NCBI RefSeq assembly: GCF_003014595.1
Contig: NZ_PYGK01000004.1
Span: forward strand, 248,001-312,000
DNA length: 64,000 nucleotides
Origin: Chitinophaga ginsengisoli
GTDB lineage: Bacteria > Bacteroidota > Bacteroidia > Chitinophagales > Chitinophagaceae
Direction of reading: 5' to 3'
The position numbers and the translations under genes were made by a program. The notes beneath the pieces were generated by a model. That model was not told the DNA's origin. It searched no databases and saw only the letters and a program-made list of their open reading frames with translations. Numbering within the stretch: position 1 is the stretch's first letter; each line of letters begins with the position of its first letter. Positions 55,141-63,545 of this stretch are shown in pieces.

Positions 55141-56073
55141 TTATGCGACAGATAATTTTTTAAAATCAGACGGATTCTCATCTGCAAACTTCTTGAAGAA
55201 ACGGCTGAAGTGTGAGCTGGTATCAAAGTTCAGCTGATCAGATATTTCCTTCACACTGAGCGTAGAAGTAGACAGCAGCAGTTTCGCCTCCAGGTATAAG
55301 CGGCTGTGAATGATCTGCAACGCATTTTTACCGGTTTCCTGTTTAACAATCTCACTCAGATGTTTGGCAGTAATGTGCAGCATATCAGCATACTCCTGGA
55401 CCGTTCTTTTATCCAGGAAGTGCTCCTCCACAAGGTCCCGGAAACTAACAAAAGTGGCATACTGCCTTGTCAGCTGATGGTTAGGACGGCTCTCCTGGCA
55501 TTTTTCAAATGCGCGGTTCACTTCATACAACAGCTCCACCACCTGCAAGCGTACAATCTGCAGAAAGAATGGATTGCTTTCGCGGTATTCCTGGTCTATC
55601 CTTTCAAAGAGTGACTTTGTCTTCTGGAAATGCGGTTCTGACAATGTATACACCGGCGCACAGGAAGGATTGAGATCTATCAGCGGATCAAGCGCGCTTT
55701 GCTTGATAAAAGCATCTGTGATAAACTCCTTCTTGAACATCACCATGTACAGTAACAGGTCGTCGGAAGCATTATCAAAAGAAGTAGTATGTTTAGGTGA
55801 TACGATGTGCAGGGATTTTGGGCCTACATCAAAAGTAAAGGCGCCGATCGTTTTCTGACAGGTGCCCCTGATGCACAGAATAATCGCATAATGATCAGTC
55901 CTGATGGGAGGACCACTCTTCACGCTTCCCTCATTGCTCAGTACAGCAAAATTATTCGGGTGAAGCAGCTCATCGTATTTATCCATCCCGAAACTCTGTG
56001 TCACTTTTTTGTCAAGCGACAGGTAATAGCGGATCGTCGATGGAATATCGAATATTGGCAAGTTCGTGTTCAT
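55141..56073 (-). CDS. AraC-family transcriptional regulator
   Basis: A 310-residue regulator. The N-terminal ~190 residues form a cupin-like sensing domain (LCIRGTCQKTIGAFTFDV, KSLHIVSPKHTTSF), and the last ~100 the double helix-turn-helix (VQEYADMLHITAKHLSEIVK, SVKEISDQLNFDTSSHFSRFFKKF). It is divergent from the Ada-like gene at 56179 with a palindrome between them, so it may control that gene or itself. Inducer unknown. Confidence 0.93.
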   Translation of the reverse strand: MNTNLPIFDIPSTIRYYLSLDKKVTQSFGMDKYDELLHPNNFAVLSNEGSVKSGPPIRTDHYAIILCIRGTCQKTIGAFTFDVGPKSLHIVSPKHTTSFDNASDDLLLYMVMFKKEFITDAFIKQSALDPLIDLNPSCAPVYTLSEPHFQKTKSLFERIDQEYRESNPFFLQIVRLQVVELLYEVNRAFEKCQESRPNHQLTRQYATFVSFRDLVEEHFLDKRTVQEYADMLHITAKHLSEIVKQETGKNALQIIHSRLYLEAKLLLSTSTLSVKEISDQLNFDTSSHFSRFFKKFADENPSDFKKLSVA

Positions 56074-56123
56074 AATCAGGGGGCAAAATTACGGTAAAAT
56101 TAGTGTAATGAACTCCGCAAGAA

Positions 56124-56159
56124 CCGGGTTTATGTCATAAACCGGAATGTCTATTTTTG
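56124..56159 (+). promoter_or_regulatory. Palindromic operator candidate and -7 box before the Ada-like gene
   Basis: CCGGGTTTATG-T-CATAAACCGG (56124-56145) is an inverted repeat with one extra G in the left arm. It is followed at 56152-56159 by TATTTTTG, a match to the -7 consensus TAnnTTTG, 20 bp before the ATG at 56179. No clear TTG element precedes it, which fits a promoter that depends on an activator bound at the palindrome. Confidence 0.45.
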
Positions 56160-56178
56160 TATTGTAAATGAAATAGAT

Positions 56179-57018
56179 ATGATTTCTCAGGAATTAACAA
56201 ATTATGAACGGATTGCCAGGGCAATTGAATACCTGAAAATGAACTTTAAGAGCCAGCCTTCATTGGAGGAAGTGGCTGAAAATGTGTACCTCAGCCCATA
56301 TCATTTTCAGCGTATGTTCACCGAATGGGCAGGTGTCAGCCCCAAAAAATTCACACAATATCTCAGTGTGGAATATGCCAAGTCGCTATTAAAAGAGAAA
56401 CAGGCTTCCCTTTTTGATACTGCTCTGGAAACAGGCCTTTCCGGAACCGGTAGGTTACATGATCTTTTTATGAAAATTGAAGGGATGACCCCGGGCGAAT
56501 ACAAAAACGGGGGAGAAGCCCTGTCCATCAACTACAGTTTTGCCGAAAGCCCTTTTGGGCCCCTCATCCTGGCGGCCACTCCCAAGGGACTGTGCTACCT
56601 CGCATTTGAGGAAGACCAGGAACAGGCCTTCCGGCATCTGCAGGAACAATTTCCCAACGCCCGGTTCCAGCAGATACTGGATCTGATCCAGCAGAATGCA
56701 TTGTACTTCTTTACGCAGGACTGGAATACGCTGGAGCAGGTGAAACTGCACCTGAAGGGCACTCCTTTTCAGCTGAAGGTCTGGGAAGCATTGCTGCAGA
56801 TTCCTATGGGAGAACTGTCCAGCTATGGGCAGGTGGCTGCTGCTGCCCACGCAGAACGGGCTTACCAGGCGGTTGGAACAGCAGTGGGAAATAATCCAGT
56901 GGCTTTTCTCATTCCCTGTCACAGAGTGATCAGGTCCAATGGCGAATTTGGTGAATATCACTGGGGGAGTACCCGTAAATTGGCAATGATAGGCTGGGAG
57001 GCTTCAAGGACCCGGTAA
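56179..57018 (+). CDS. Ada-like fusion: AraC DNA-binding domain plus O6-methylguanine methyltransferase
   Basis: A 279-residue protein. The N-terminal ~105 residues are an AraC helix-turn-helix pair (PSLEEVAENVYLSPYHFQRMF, ETGLSGTGRLHDLFMKIEG). Then follow the methyltransferase ribonuclease-like segment and catalytic domain, with acceptor C247 in FLIPCHRVIRSNGEFGEYHWG. It repairs alkylated guanine in DNA by suicidal methyl transfer. Unlike E. coli Ada it lacks the N-terminal zinc domain that senses methylphosphotriesters. Confidence 0.94.
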   Translation: MISQELTNYERIARAIEYLKMNFKSQPSLEEVAENVYLSPYHFQRMFTEWAGVSPKKFTQYLSVEYAKSLLKEKQASLFDTALETGLSGTGRLHDLFMKIEGMTPGEYKNGGEALSINYSFAESPFGPLILAATPKGLCYLAFEEDQEQAFRHLQEQFPNARFQQILDLIQQNALYFFTQDWNTLEQVKLHLKGTPFQLKVWEALLQIPMGELSSYGQVAAAAHAERAYQAVGTAVGNNPVAFLIPCHRVIRSNGEFGEYHWGSTRKLAMIGWEASRTR

Positions 57019-57038
57019 TAGTTAATGGGCTAATTTTG

Positions 57039-57863
57039 TTACATCTTACAGCTGAAAATATCCCATTCTACAGGCATTTCTTCCTCCAGTAATCCTACCA
57101 GCTCCTCATTGCCGGCCAGTATACCGGTATTGGTCTCCAAGCCGAAGGCCTCACCTACAATGGTCTGTACCTTTCCGCCAGCTTCTTCCACCATAAGGGC
57201 ACCTGCCAGCCAGTCATAGACATCCGCCCCATATTCCCAGAATGCGTCCAGTCTACCAGCAGCTACATAGGCCAGTTGGAGGGAAGAGGGGCCCAGCATC
57301 CTGACAGCACCCGCTTTTGGCAATAGTTTCCCCAGGCTGGTCAGCAGCAGGGTCGTCTCCTTTTTCTCTTTCAGGGGCTGATTGGGATGAGCTGTTGCCA
57401 GAATGGCGTCCTGGATGGTATTGCGGACGTTGACCCTGAGCTTCTCTCCATTCAGCCAGGCGCCTTGTCCCCGGAGGGCAGTAAACATTTCATCCCTTAC
57501 AGGATCATAAACGATAGAAAAAGCAGCGCTGCCATTCTCCATGAGCACCAGCGAGATGCACCAGGGGGAAAAGCCCTGCAGGAAGTGTATGGCCCCGTCC
57601 ATGGGATCGCATACCCAATACATACGGCCCAGGGCCGGATCTTTTTGCCTGGTGGTATCAAATTCCGCATCAGACCAGGGAATATCGGGTGCTATAGTTA
57701 GCAGTCCTGCACGGATAATGTGAGTGGAAAATGCATTGATTGCCCTGAATTGCTGCACCAGCTTCTCCCGGTCTCCTGCTCTGGCAGAAGGTACCTGTGC
57801 GTTTTTGAGCGATTTTCCGGCTTCTTTTATGACTTCACAGCTCTTTCTAAGTAGTGTTTCCAT
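57039..57863 (-). CDS. Inositol-monophosphatase-family protein
   Basis: A 274-residue Mg2+-dependent phosphatase-type protein: metal motif WVCDPMDGAIHFLQGF and the second motif YDWLAGALMVEEAGG, both close to the family patterns (DPxDG, WDxAAG). The usual first acidic motif (GEE) is not obvious; DAEFD near residue 67 takes its place. IMPase relatives act on inositol phosphate, fructose-1,6-bisphosphate or PAP. It is convergent with the Ada-like gene (20 bp between stops) and downstream of an AraC gene on the same strand. Confidence 0.87.
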   Translation of the reverse strand: METLLRKSCEVIKEAGKSLKNAQVPSARAGDREKLVQQFRAINAFSTHIIRAGLLTIAPDIPWSDAEFDTTRQKDPALGRMYWVCDPMDGAIHFLQGFSPWCISLVLMENGSAAFSIVYDPVRDEMFTALRGQGAWLNGEKLRVNVRNTIQDAILATAHPNQPLKEKKETTLLLTSLGKLLPKAGAVRMLGPSSLQLAYVAAGRLDAFWEYGADVYDWLAGALMVEEAGGKVQTIVGEAFGLETNTGILAGNEELVGLLEEEMPVEWDIFSCKM

Positions 57864-57934
57864 ACTTGTGATTTTAGGGCAAAGAAAGGCCGGAAAACGC
57901 GGTAATAGTTGGAGGCAAAAAGGAAGGTATTGGA

Positions 57935-58783
57935 CTATTCGTGGAATTTGTTCCGGAAAGCCCCGGGAGTTTCCCCTGTCAGTTTACGGAACAGGCGGGA
58001 AAAATAGGTATGATCTTCAAATCCTAGCTCCCAGGCAATAGTCTTGACAGGTTTATCCGTATAGTATAGTAATCTTTTAGCTACGTGAAGCATGGCATAC
58101 TGGCGCCAGTAGGTAACGGGGAAGCCTGTAGTCTCCCGCACGCAGTCATTCAGATGGGCGGTTGTAATATGCATCTGCCGGGCAAAGTAGGCGGGCGTCT
58201 GTCCGGTAGGCTGCTGTTGCAATAGTTGCATGAACTGCCGGGTAATAACAGCTGGTTGTCCTTTCAGTTGTATCGTCTTATCCTGTGCCATTTCAAGTTC
58301 CGGCAGGATGCGGTGAAAGAAAGCCTCCCCCAATCCTTTCAGAATGGCCGGTTTATGCTTGTTGGTTGTACAGGAAGTGTTGAACGCTGTCTGCAGCACA
58401 GCAGCTATCTGGAACAGGTCTTCTGCATTTGTCAGTGGCACATATTGCTGCCTGATGTCCAGGCCCGGCAGAACGGCGGCTAATGCATTGGGAATCAGAA
58501 AGGGTGCACAGGATATGGCCCAGCCAGTCGGTGCGCTCGGCCGCGTTGAGAAATGGACCTGTAGTGGTTTAATCACAACCAGCGCCGGCGCTTCACATTG
58601 AAAAGTTTCCTTTTCTATTTCCAGTTTACCCTTTCCAGCCGTCAGTAACACGAACAGGTAGTGATCATCCTGGTGAGGTTGGGTGGCCTCCGGAAAATCT
58701 ACGGGCAGTTCCTCTATATACATTCCGCCAATGGCATAAGGCTCCAGCGAATAAAAGGGTATTGGGTGCGATGTCTTCTTCAC
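57935..58783 (-). CDS. AraC-family transcriptional regulator
   Basis: A 282-residue regulator with a cupin-type N-terminal domain (HQDDHYLFVLLTAGKGKLEI, EAPALVVIKPLQVHFST) and a C-terminal double helix-turn-helix (PAYFARQMHITTAHLNDCVR, KTIAWELGFEDHTYFSRLFRKL). The start codon is GTG at 58783, placed by the natural N-terminus MKKTSHPIPFYSLEP. It lies 71 bp upstream of the phosphatase gene on the same strand and might regulate it. Confidence 0.92.
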   Translation of the reverse strand: MKKTSHPIPFYSLEPYAIGGMYIEELPVDFPEATQPHQDDHYLFVLLTAGKGKLEIEKETFQCEAPALVVIKPLQVHFSTRPSAPTGWAISCAPFLIPNALAAVLPGLDIRQQYVPLTNAEDLFQIAAVLQTAFNTSCTTNKHKPAILKGLGEAFFHRILPELEMAQDKTIQLKGQPAVITRQFMQLLQQQPTGQTPAYFARQMHITTAHLNDCVRETTGFPVTYWRQYAMLHVAKRLLYYTDKPVKTIAWELGFEDHTYFSRLFRKLTGETPGAFRNKFHE

Positions 58784-58860
58784 GTTAACAGATTGCGGAT
58801 CACAAATTTACAAATAACAAAGTATAAATCAACCCGGGATCAGCGGCTTGTAGGTATAGT

Positions 58861-58995
58861 GGAGATTCAGTGGAGGCTTTATCCTATAGGCTCTCTGGTC
58901 CTACATTACAGGCACTTTTCTATAGCCGTGGCTATAGGAAGTGCCTATAATGCTATAGTAATGGGCCTATAGGATATAGCCTCCACCGAATCTCT
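58861..58995. repeat. 135 bp imperfect palindrome
   Basis: The two arms (58861-58927 and 58930-58995) are inverted copies. The outer 30 nt differ at only a few positions (TGGAGGCT, ATCCTATAGG shared) and the inner 14 nt around TATAGCC-GT-GGCTATA are nearly exact, with a more diverged stretch between. The motif CCTATAG recurs in both arms. It would fold into a single long hairpin in RNA or a cruciform in DNA. No coding frame is credible. Confidence 0.75.
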
Positions 58996-59021
58996 ACTGG
59001 ATCTCTACCGGGTACATTCCC

Positions 59022-59134
59022 GCAGGAAACCAACTTGAGGGGAACGTATCGATTCCCGGGGATTTATCCCCGGGCTACAAACAAGACGACCCCAAAGGGG
59101 GCGATTACCGGGGATGCCTTTGTTTGTTTCCTGC
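59022..59134. repeat. Candidate palindromic intergenic element with short terminal inverted repeats
   Basis: GCAGGAAAC at 59022-59030 and its reverse complement at 59126-59134 enclose about 95 bp rich in small GC hairpins: CCCGGGGA/TCCCCGGG (59055-59074, 4 nt loop) and CCCC-AAA-GGGG (59090-59100). The layout resembles REP/BIME elements or a small non-autonomous mobile element. Only one copy is in the window, so repetition is unproven. Confidence 0.4.
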
Positions 59135-59138
59135 ATTC

Positions 59139-59183
59139 AAAAACGACGCCGGCCACGATCTCATACAGAAATCGTGGCCGGCG
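59139..59183 (-). terminator. Intrinsic terminator of the TonB receptor/DUF4249 operon
   Basis: CGCCGGCCACGAT (59147-59159) and ATCGTGGCCGGCG (59171-59183) form a perfect 13 bp GC-rich stem with an 11 nt loop; on the minus strand it is followed by TCGTTTTT. It starts 15 bp after the DUF4249 stop. Confidence 0.88.
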
Positions 59184-59198
59184 CCCCTAAAAAAGTTA

Positions 59199-60014
59199 TC
59201 AAGGTACTTTAATCGTCTTCCTCTCTACCGTTTGTGCACTGAAATACCCAATTGCATTCCCCGAAATATTACTTACAGGGTTTGCAGGTGTAGCGGACTC
59301 ACTCTCGCCGGTAGCACTGCTGCTAAGACTGAAGAAATACTTATACACCGCAGCATCAATATTCAGCATTTCCACGGTGATCTCATCCCCGCTGTTAATG
59401 TCATACTCGTGGTCATCATCATCTTCCCCCAGGATGTACAAGCGGGTATTGATATCGTTACCGTTGGTAAGATCATCATTACGCACATAGTAGCGTTTTA
59501 CTTTTGTGCCCCTGATGAACTGCTGGAAACGGTAGTAATTTGTTTCTCCTGCAGGATCTTTGAAGCTGACATTGGCCACTTTGGTGATATCCCCGAAAAG
59601 ATCTTCCTCTACGATAGACAAAGAATCCATCGGCACCTTTGATGGCATATAAGACGTTGCGGTATACTGCTCATTGCCAAGGGTAACCAGCAATCCATAG
59701 GTATTACCGCTGGTGCCGGATAGTTCAGGTGCAACATATACACCTGTTGACGTTTCAGTCAGCAATGTGGTGTCGCCGTTATGATAGATCTGCACCTTTG
59801 CGCCGGATACGCCTGCAAAGGAGTTGTCTGCAGCAAAATCTTTGGTGCGACTGAGCTTCACAACACAGTCTCCTTTGGTATCTGTCAGCACAGCCTCGAT
59901 CACCAGCTTGTTGTCATTGCCGTTCAGATTAAGATCGATCTCTTTTTCACAGGAGGTGCCGAGTAACAGCGCCGCGCCTAGTATGGTATATATAAAACTG
60001 TTACGCATGGTCAT
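59199..60014 (-). CDS. DUF4249-family lipoprotein
   Basis: A 271-residue lipoprotein with lipobox LGTSC (C22) followed by EKEIDLN, the usual opening of DUF4249 proteins, and blocks such as KLVIEAVLTD and GVYVAPELSGTSGNTYGLLV. DUF4249 proteins almost always follow a TonB receptor, as here, and probably form an accessory surface subunit of it. The ATG shares one base with the stop of the receptor gene (TAATG), so translation is coupled; an in-frame ATG at 60008 is an alternative. Confidence 0.93.
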   Translation of the reverse strand: MTMRNSFIYTILGAALLLGTSCEKEIDLNLNGNDNKLVIEAVLTDTKGDCVVKLSRTKDFAADNSFAGVSGAKVQIYHNGDTTLLTETSTGVYVAPELSGTSGNTYGLLVTLGNEQYTATSYMPSKVPMDSLSIVEEDLFGDITKVANVSFKDPAGETNYYRFQQFIRGTKVKRYYVRNDDLTNGNDINTRLYILGEDDDDHEYDINSGDEITVEMLNIDAAVYKYFFSLSSSATGESESATPANPVSNISGNAIGYFSAQTVERKTIKVP

Positions 60015-62332
60015 TAAAACTTAAAGTTATAAGAGATAGAAGGAATGAATTTGAACAGTGCCGTTTGTTTTGCAACCGTCTTATTCGGATCTTCCTTACT
60101 GTCTTCGAAGGTGATAGTGTATGCATTTTCTCTGCCATAAGCATTGTACAGACTGAAGGCCAGTTCTGATGACCAGCGTTTACGTTTCTTCAGCTGCAGT
60201 GTAGCACCCAGGTCCAGACGGTGATAGTTCGGCATGCGGTAAGTATTACGGCCGGTGAAGTAATATACAGTCTGACCATCTATCTGGTATTTACCGGAAG
60301 GATAAGTCACGGCGTCGCCGGTGTAATAGATCCAGTTGGCAGATAATGTCCATTTCTTACTTACCTGGTACATCGCTACAATCGCTATATCATGTGTTCT
60401 GTCCTGGCGTGCATTGTACCATTTGTTGTTATTGATACCATCTATCTGTCTCTCCGTTTTTGAGAGTGTATAACTCAGCCATCCGCTGAATTTACCTACT
60501 CTCTTTTTGAACAACCACTCAATACCATAAGCACGTCCTTTACCGAACAGCAGTTCCGATTCTATTGCGTTGCTGACAGTATTCACATCAGCACCATCAC
60601 GGTAGTCGATCTGGTTTTGTAAAGACTTGTAATAAGTTTCAACAGTCAGTTCATAGTCGCCGCCGAAAAGGTCTTTATAGTAACCGATAGAGTACTGGTC
60701 GGATATTTCAGGTTTGATGATGTTGGTGCTGGCCACCCATTTATCCGTAGGACTGCTGGTAGTACTATTGGATATCAGGTGCAGGTTCTGTGTGTTGCGT
60801 ACATAAGATGCTTTCAGTGAAGAGGTGCTGTTCAGCTTATAGCTGAGCGCCAGTCTGGGTTCCAGGTTTACGTATGTCTTTACAAAATCACCACTCTTAT
60901 AATGCAGGGTATCGAGTATCTTACCCTCCTTGTCTATGTTAAAGAAGTCGCCTTTACCCAGTACGCTGAAAGCAGACACACGCAGACCATAGGTCGCGCT
61001 CAGCTTGTCAGACATTTTCCAGTTATCAGTGACATACAATGCATTCTCCCAGGAATAACGGTCTTCCAATGTCCTGGCGTTGATCTGAGAAGTTTCAGAA
61101 GTAGTGACTTGTCCCGGAGTGATGGTGTGGTAAATGGAATTGATACCAAAACGGATGTTGTGGCTGGAAGATGGGTACCATTGTAACTCTTCTTTCAGAT
61201 TGTAGTCCCTGATCTTCGAATAAATATCTGCATTCACAGAGCCGCTGTTAATGGAGATAGTATAGTCGTAATTACTATAGATGAGGGAGGTATTAGAGAA
61301 CAATTTATTATTGAAGATGTGGTTCCAGCGCAGGGTAGCGGTGGTATTGCCCCACTGCAGGCCGAACAGATCGCCTACACCCAGTTTATCTTTACCGAAA
61401 TAGCCGGAGAGGTATAATTTATCTTTCTCACCCAGCTCATAATTCATCTTGGCATTGATATCATAGAAGTACAGTGTATTTTTATTCAGGCTGGAATCGC
61501 TGGACAGCTTGAGGAACATATCAGCATATGTTCTGCGTCCCGTAACCAGGAAGGATGATTTATCCTTCTGAATAGGGCCTTCCACGTTCAGTTTGGCAGA
61601 AATAAGACCAACACCACCGCTCACGCCGAAATCCTGGTTGTTACCGTCATTCATCTTGATGTCCAGCACAGAGGACAAACGTCCACCATATTGTGCAGGC
61701 ATACCACCTTTGTACACGGCGATGTCTTTAATCGCATCAGAGTTGAATGTAGAGAAGAAACCCAGCAGGTGAGAGGCATTGTATACGGGCGCCTCATCCA
61801 GCAGTATCAGGTTCTGGTCTGCAGCACCACCACGTACGTACATACCGGCGTTACCATCGCCCGCTGATTTAATACCAGGTAGCAACTGGATGACTTTAAT
61901 GGCATCTCTTTCACCCAGCAGTACGGGCACATTCTTCATCTCTTTGGTAGTCAGCTTTTCCAGTCCCATCTGAGGCGTGCTAAGGCTTCTTTTGGTACTG
62001 GTACCGGTAATGGTGACTGCTCCCAGGCTGACAGATTCGTCTTCCAGGGAGATGTTAACAACGGTGTCTTTCCGGAGCACAAACTCTAAATGGTTGGTTT
62101 GGAGACCCATAGAAGAGAATTCCAGTTTGTGGTTGCCGTCTGTGAGGGTAATGGAATAGAATCCATATTCATTTGTTGTAGTACCGCCGCCTCCGCTGAC
62201 TCTTACGGTAGCGCCGATGAGGGTTTCTCCTTTGGCCTTGGATTTAATGGTTCCGCTAATTGTATGTTTCTGCTGTGCCATGGCTTTACCGGCCGTCAGC
62301 AAAACAGCAATGAGCAACAATTTTGATTTCAT
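60014..62332 (-). CDS. TonB-dependent outer-membrane receptor
   Basis: A 772-residue TonB-dependent receptor: signal peptide ending AMAQ, carboxypeptidase-regulatory-like domain (about 24-105, GTIKSKAKGETLIGATVRV), plug (about 125-235, GNAGMYVRGGAADQNLILLD, AVYKGGMPAQYGGRLSSVLD) and a barrel ending PSISYNFKF. It has no STN domain and is shorter than SusC proteins; it belongs to the type paired with DUF4249. Substrate unknown. It is divergent from the LytS-like kinase at 62478. Confidence 0.95.
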   Translation of the reverse strand: MKSKLLLIAVLLTAGKAMAQQKHTISGTIKSKAKGETLIGATVRVSGGGGTTTNEYGFYSITLTDGNHKLEFSSMGLQTNHLEFVLRKDTVVNISLEDESVSLGAVTITGTSTKRSLSTPQMGLEKLTTKEMKNVPVLLGERDAIKVIQLLPGIKSAGDGNAGMYVRGGAADQNLILLDEAPVYNASHLLGFFSTFNSDAIKDIAVYKGGMPAQYGGRLSSVLDIKMNDGNNQDFGVSGGVGLISAKLNVEGPIQKDKSSFLVTGRRTYADMFLKLSSDSSLNKNTLYFYDINAKMNYELGEKDKLYLSGYFGKDKLGVGDLFGLQWGNTTATLRWNHIFNNKLFSNTSLIYSNYDYTISINSGSVNADIYSKIRDYNLKEELQWYPSSSHNIRFGINSIYHTITPGQVTTSETSQINARTLEDRYSWENALYVTDNWKMSDKLSATYGLRVSAFSVLGKGDFFNIDKEGKILDTLHYKSGDFVKTYVNLEPRLALSYKLNSTSSLKASYVRNTQNLHLISNSTTSSPTDKWVASTNIIKPEISDQYSIGYYKDLFGGDYELTVETYYKSLQNQIDYRDGADVNTVSNAIESELLFGKGRAYGIEWLFKKRVGKFSGWLSYTLSKTERQIDGINNNKWYNARQDRTHDIAIVAMYQVSKKWTLSANWIYYTGDAVTYPSGKYQIDGQTVYYFTGRNTYRMPNYHRLDLGATLQLKKRKRWSSELAFSLYNAYGRENAYTITFEDSKEDPNKTVAKQTALFKFIPSISYNFKF

Positions 62333-62477
62333 CAGGTGTAAAATTTAGTGCGAAACAAATAATAATTATCTGATATGCAAAAAGTGGCGGGGCCGAAACA
62401 GACAAAATAACGGTTGAAATGGACACCCGAAAATTGACGCTACCCAACCTTTGTGCTTAACTTGCAGTCCGAAGCAC

Positions 62478-63545
62478 ATGAAAAGATTACCAGTAAAAAG
62501 TCTCGTACGCGTAAGTTTAATTGCAGCGCTAAGTATCGCCATCCTGGTGGGGCTGACCTCTTCTGCCAAAGAATATTCACTGACTACAGTCCTGGTCAAA
62601 TCGACCGTGATCTTTGTGGCTATTCTGTTCCTTAGCTTGTACAATGTGGGCGTACAGGTCTGGCTTTCCAGGCGTTGGAGTTATTTCTCCCGTCAGTTCA
62701 GATTTTACAGGTTTATGGCCAGTTTCTCAGGCGCATTGCTCTTCAATTTCCTGATGTTCAGAACGGTAATATCTACCAACCTGCATACCTTCGTCATCCC
62801 TGATTGGTATGAGCAGGTGAGGAACAGGGATATATGGCCTCTATTATTTATGTTACATGGCACTGTATTTAACGCTTTTGTACTAATGGTCCATAACTAC
62901 ATCACCATGGTACATGCCAAAAATGATGCAGAACTGGAGAATGCCCGGCTGAAGTTTGCCAATACAGAAGCTATCAATCAGTTATTACGACAACAGATCC
63001 ATCCACATTTTCTTTTCAATGCGCTGAATACCTTGAAGTCGCTCATACGCCGTCATCCGGATAAGGCAGAAGAATACCTGATCCATTTGTCAGACTTTCT
63101 ACGCGCCAGTATTTCGAAGGGACACAAGAATATTATTTCGCTGAAGGATGAAATAAAGTTAAGTGTGGACTACCTGGAAATGCAGAAAATGCGTGCAGGA
63201 GAAGCCCTGAAATTCTCCATCGATATCGATCAGCAGGCATTGGGCAACCGCTGGCTGCCGGCCTTTTCATTGCAGCCCTTGTTGGAAAATGCGATCAAAC
63301 ATAATGTACTCACCAGTGAAGATCCTTTGTACCTCGATGTGATCCAGGAAGGTGATTATCTGAAAGTGATGAATAACCTGCAGGTGAAACATCAGACAGA
63401 AGCTTCTACCGGCAGCGGATTAATGAACCTGTCAGAACGTTATAAGATGCTGACGGGAGAAGATATTCTGATTGAAGACGATGGAAGAACATTTACCGTA
63501 AAAATAAAAATCTTACAGCATGCGGGTAGTGATTATAGAGGATGA
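62478..63545 (+). CDS. LytS-type sensor histidine kinase
   Basis: A 355-residue membrane kinase of the His_kinase/LytS class. About four membrane helices fill the first ~145 residues, followed by a coiled coil and the kinase core with QQIHPHFLFNALNTLKSLI (phospho-histidine), LQPLLENAIKH (N box) and GSGLMNLSERYKML (G box). I use the ATG at 62478, just before the first helix; the frame runs to 62451. Its stop lies 26 bp inside the response regulator gene, so the two are coupled. The signal is unknown; the divergent TonB receptor operon is a possible target. Confidence 0.92.
   Translation: MKRLPVKSLVRVSLIAALSIAILVGLTSSAKEYSLTTVLVKSTVIFVAILFLSLYNVGVQVWLSRRWSYFSRQFRFYRFMASFSGALLFNFLMFRTVISTNLHTFVIPDWYEQVRNRDIWPLLFMLHGTVFNAFVLMVHNYITMVHAKNDAELENARLKFANTEAINQLLRQQIHPHFLFNALNTLKSLIRRHPDKAEEYLIHLSDFLRASISKGHKNIISLKDEIKLSVDYLEMQKMRAGEALKFSIDIDQQALGNRWLPAFSLQPLLENAIKHNVLTSEDPLYLDVIQEGDYLKVMNNLQVKHQTEASTGSGLMNLSERYKMLTGEDILIEDDGRTFTVKIKILQHAGSDYRG

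Noticed and set aside
58661..58972. 103-codon plus-strand frame reaching into the long palindrome
   Set aside because: Antisense to the AraC gene and then non-coding palindromic sequence.
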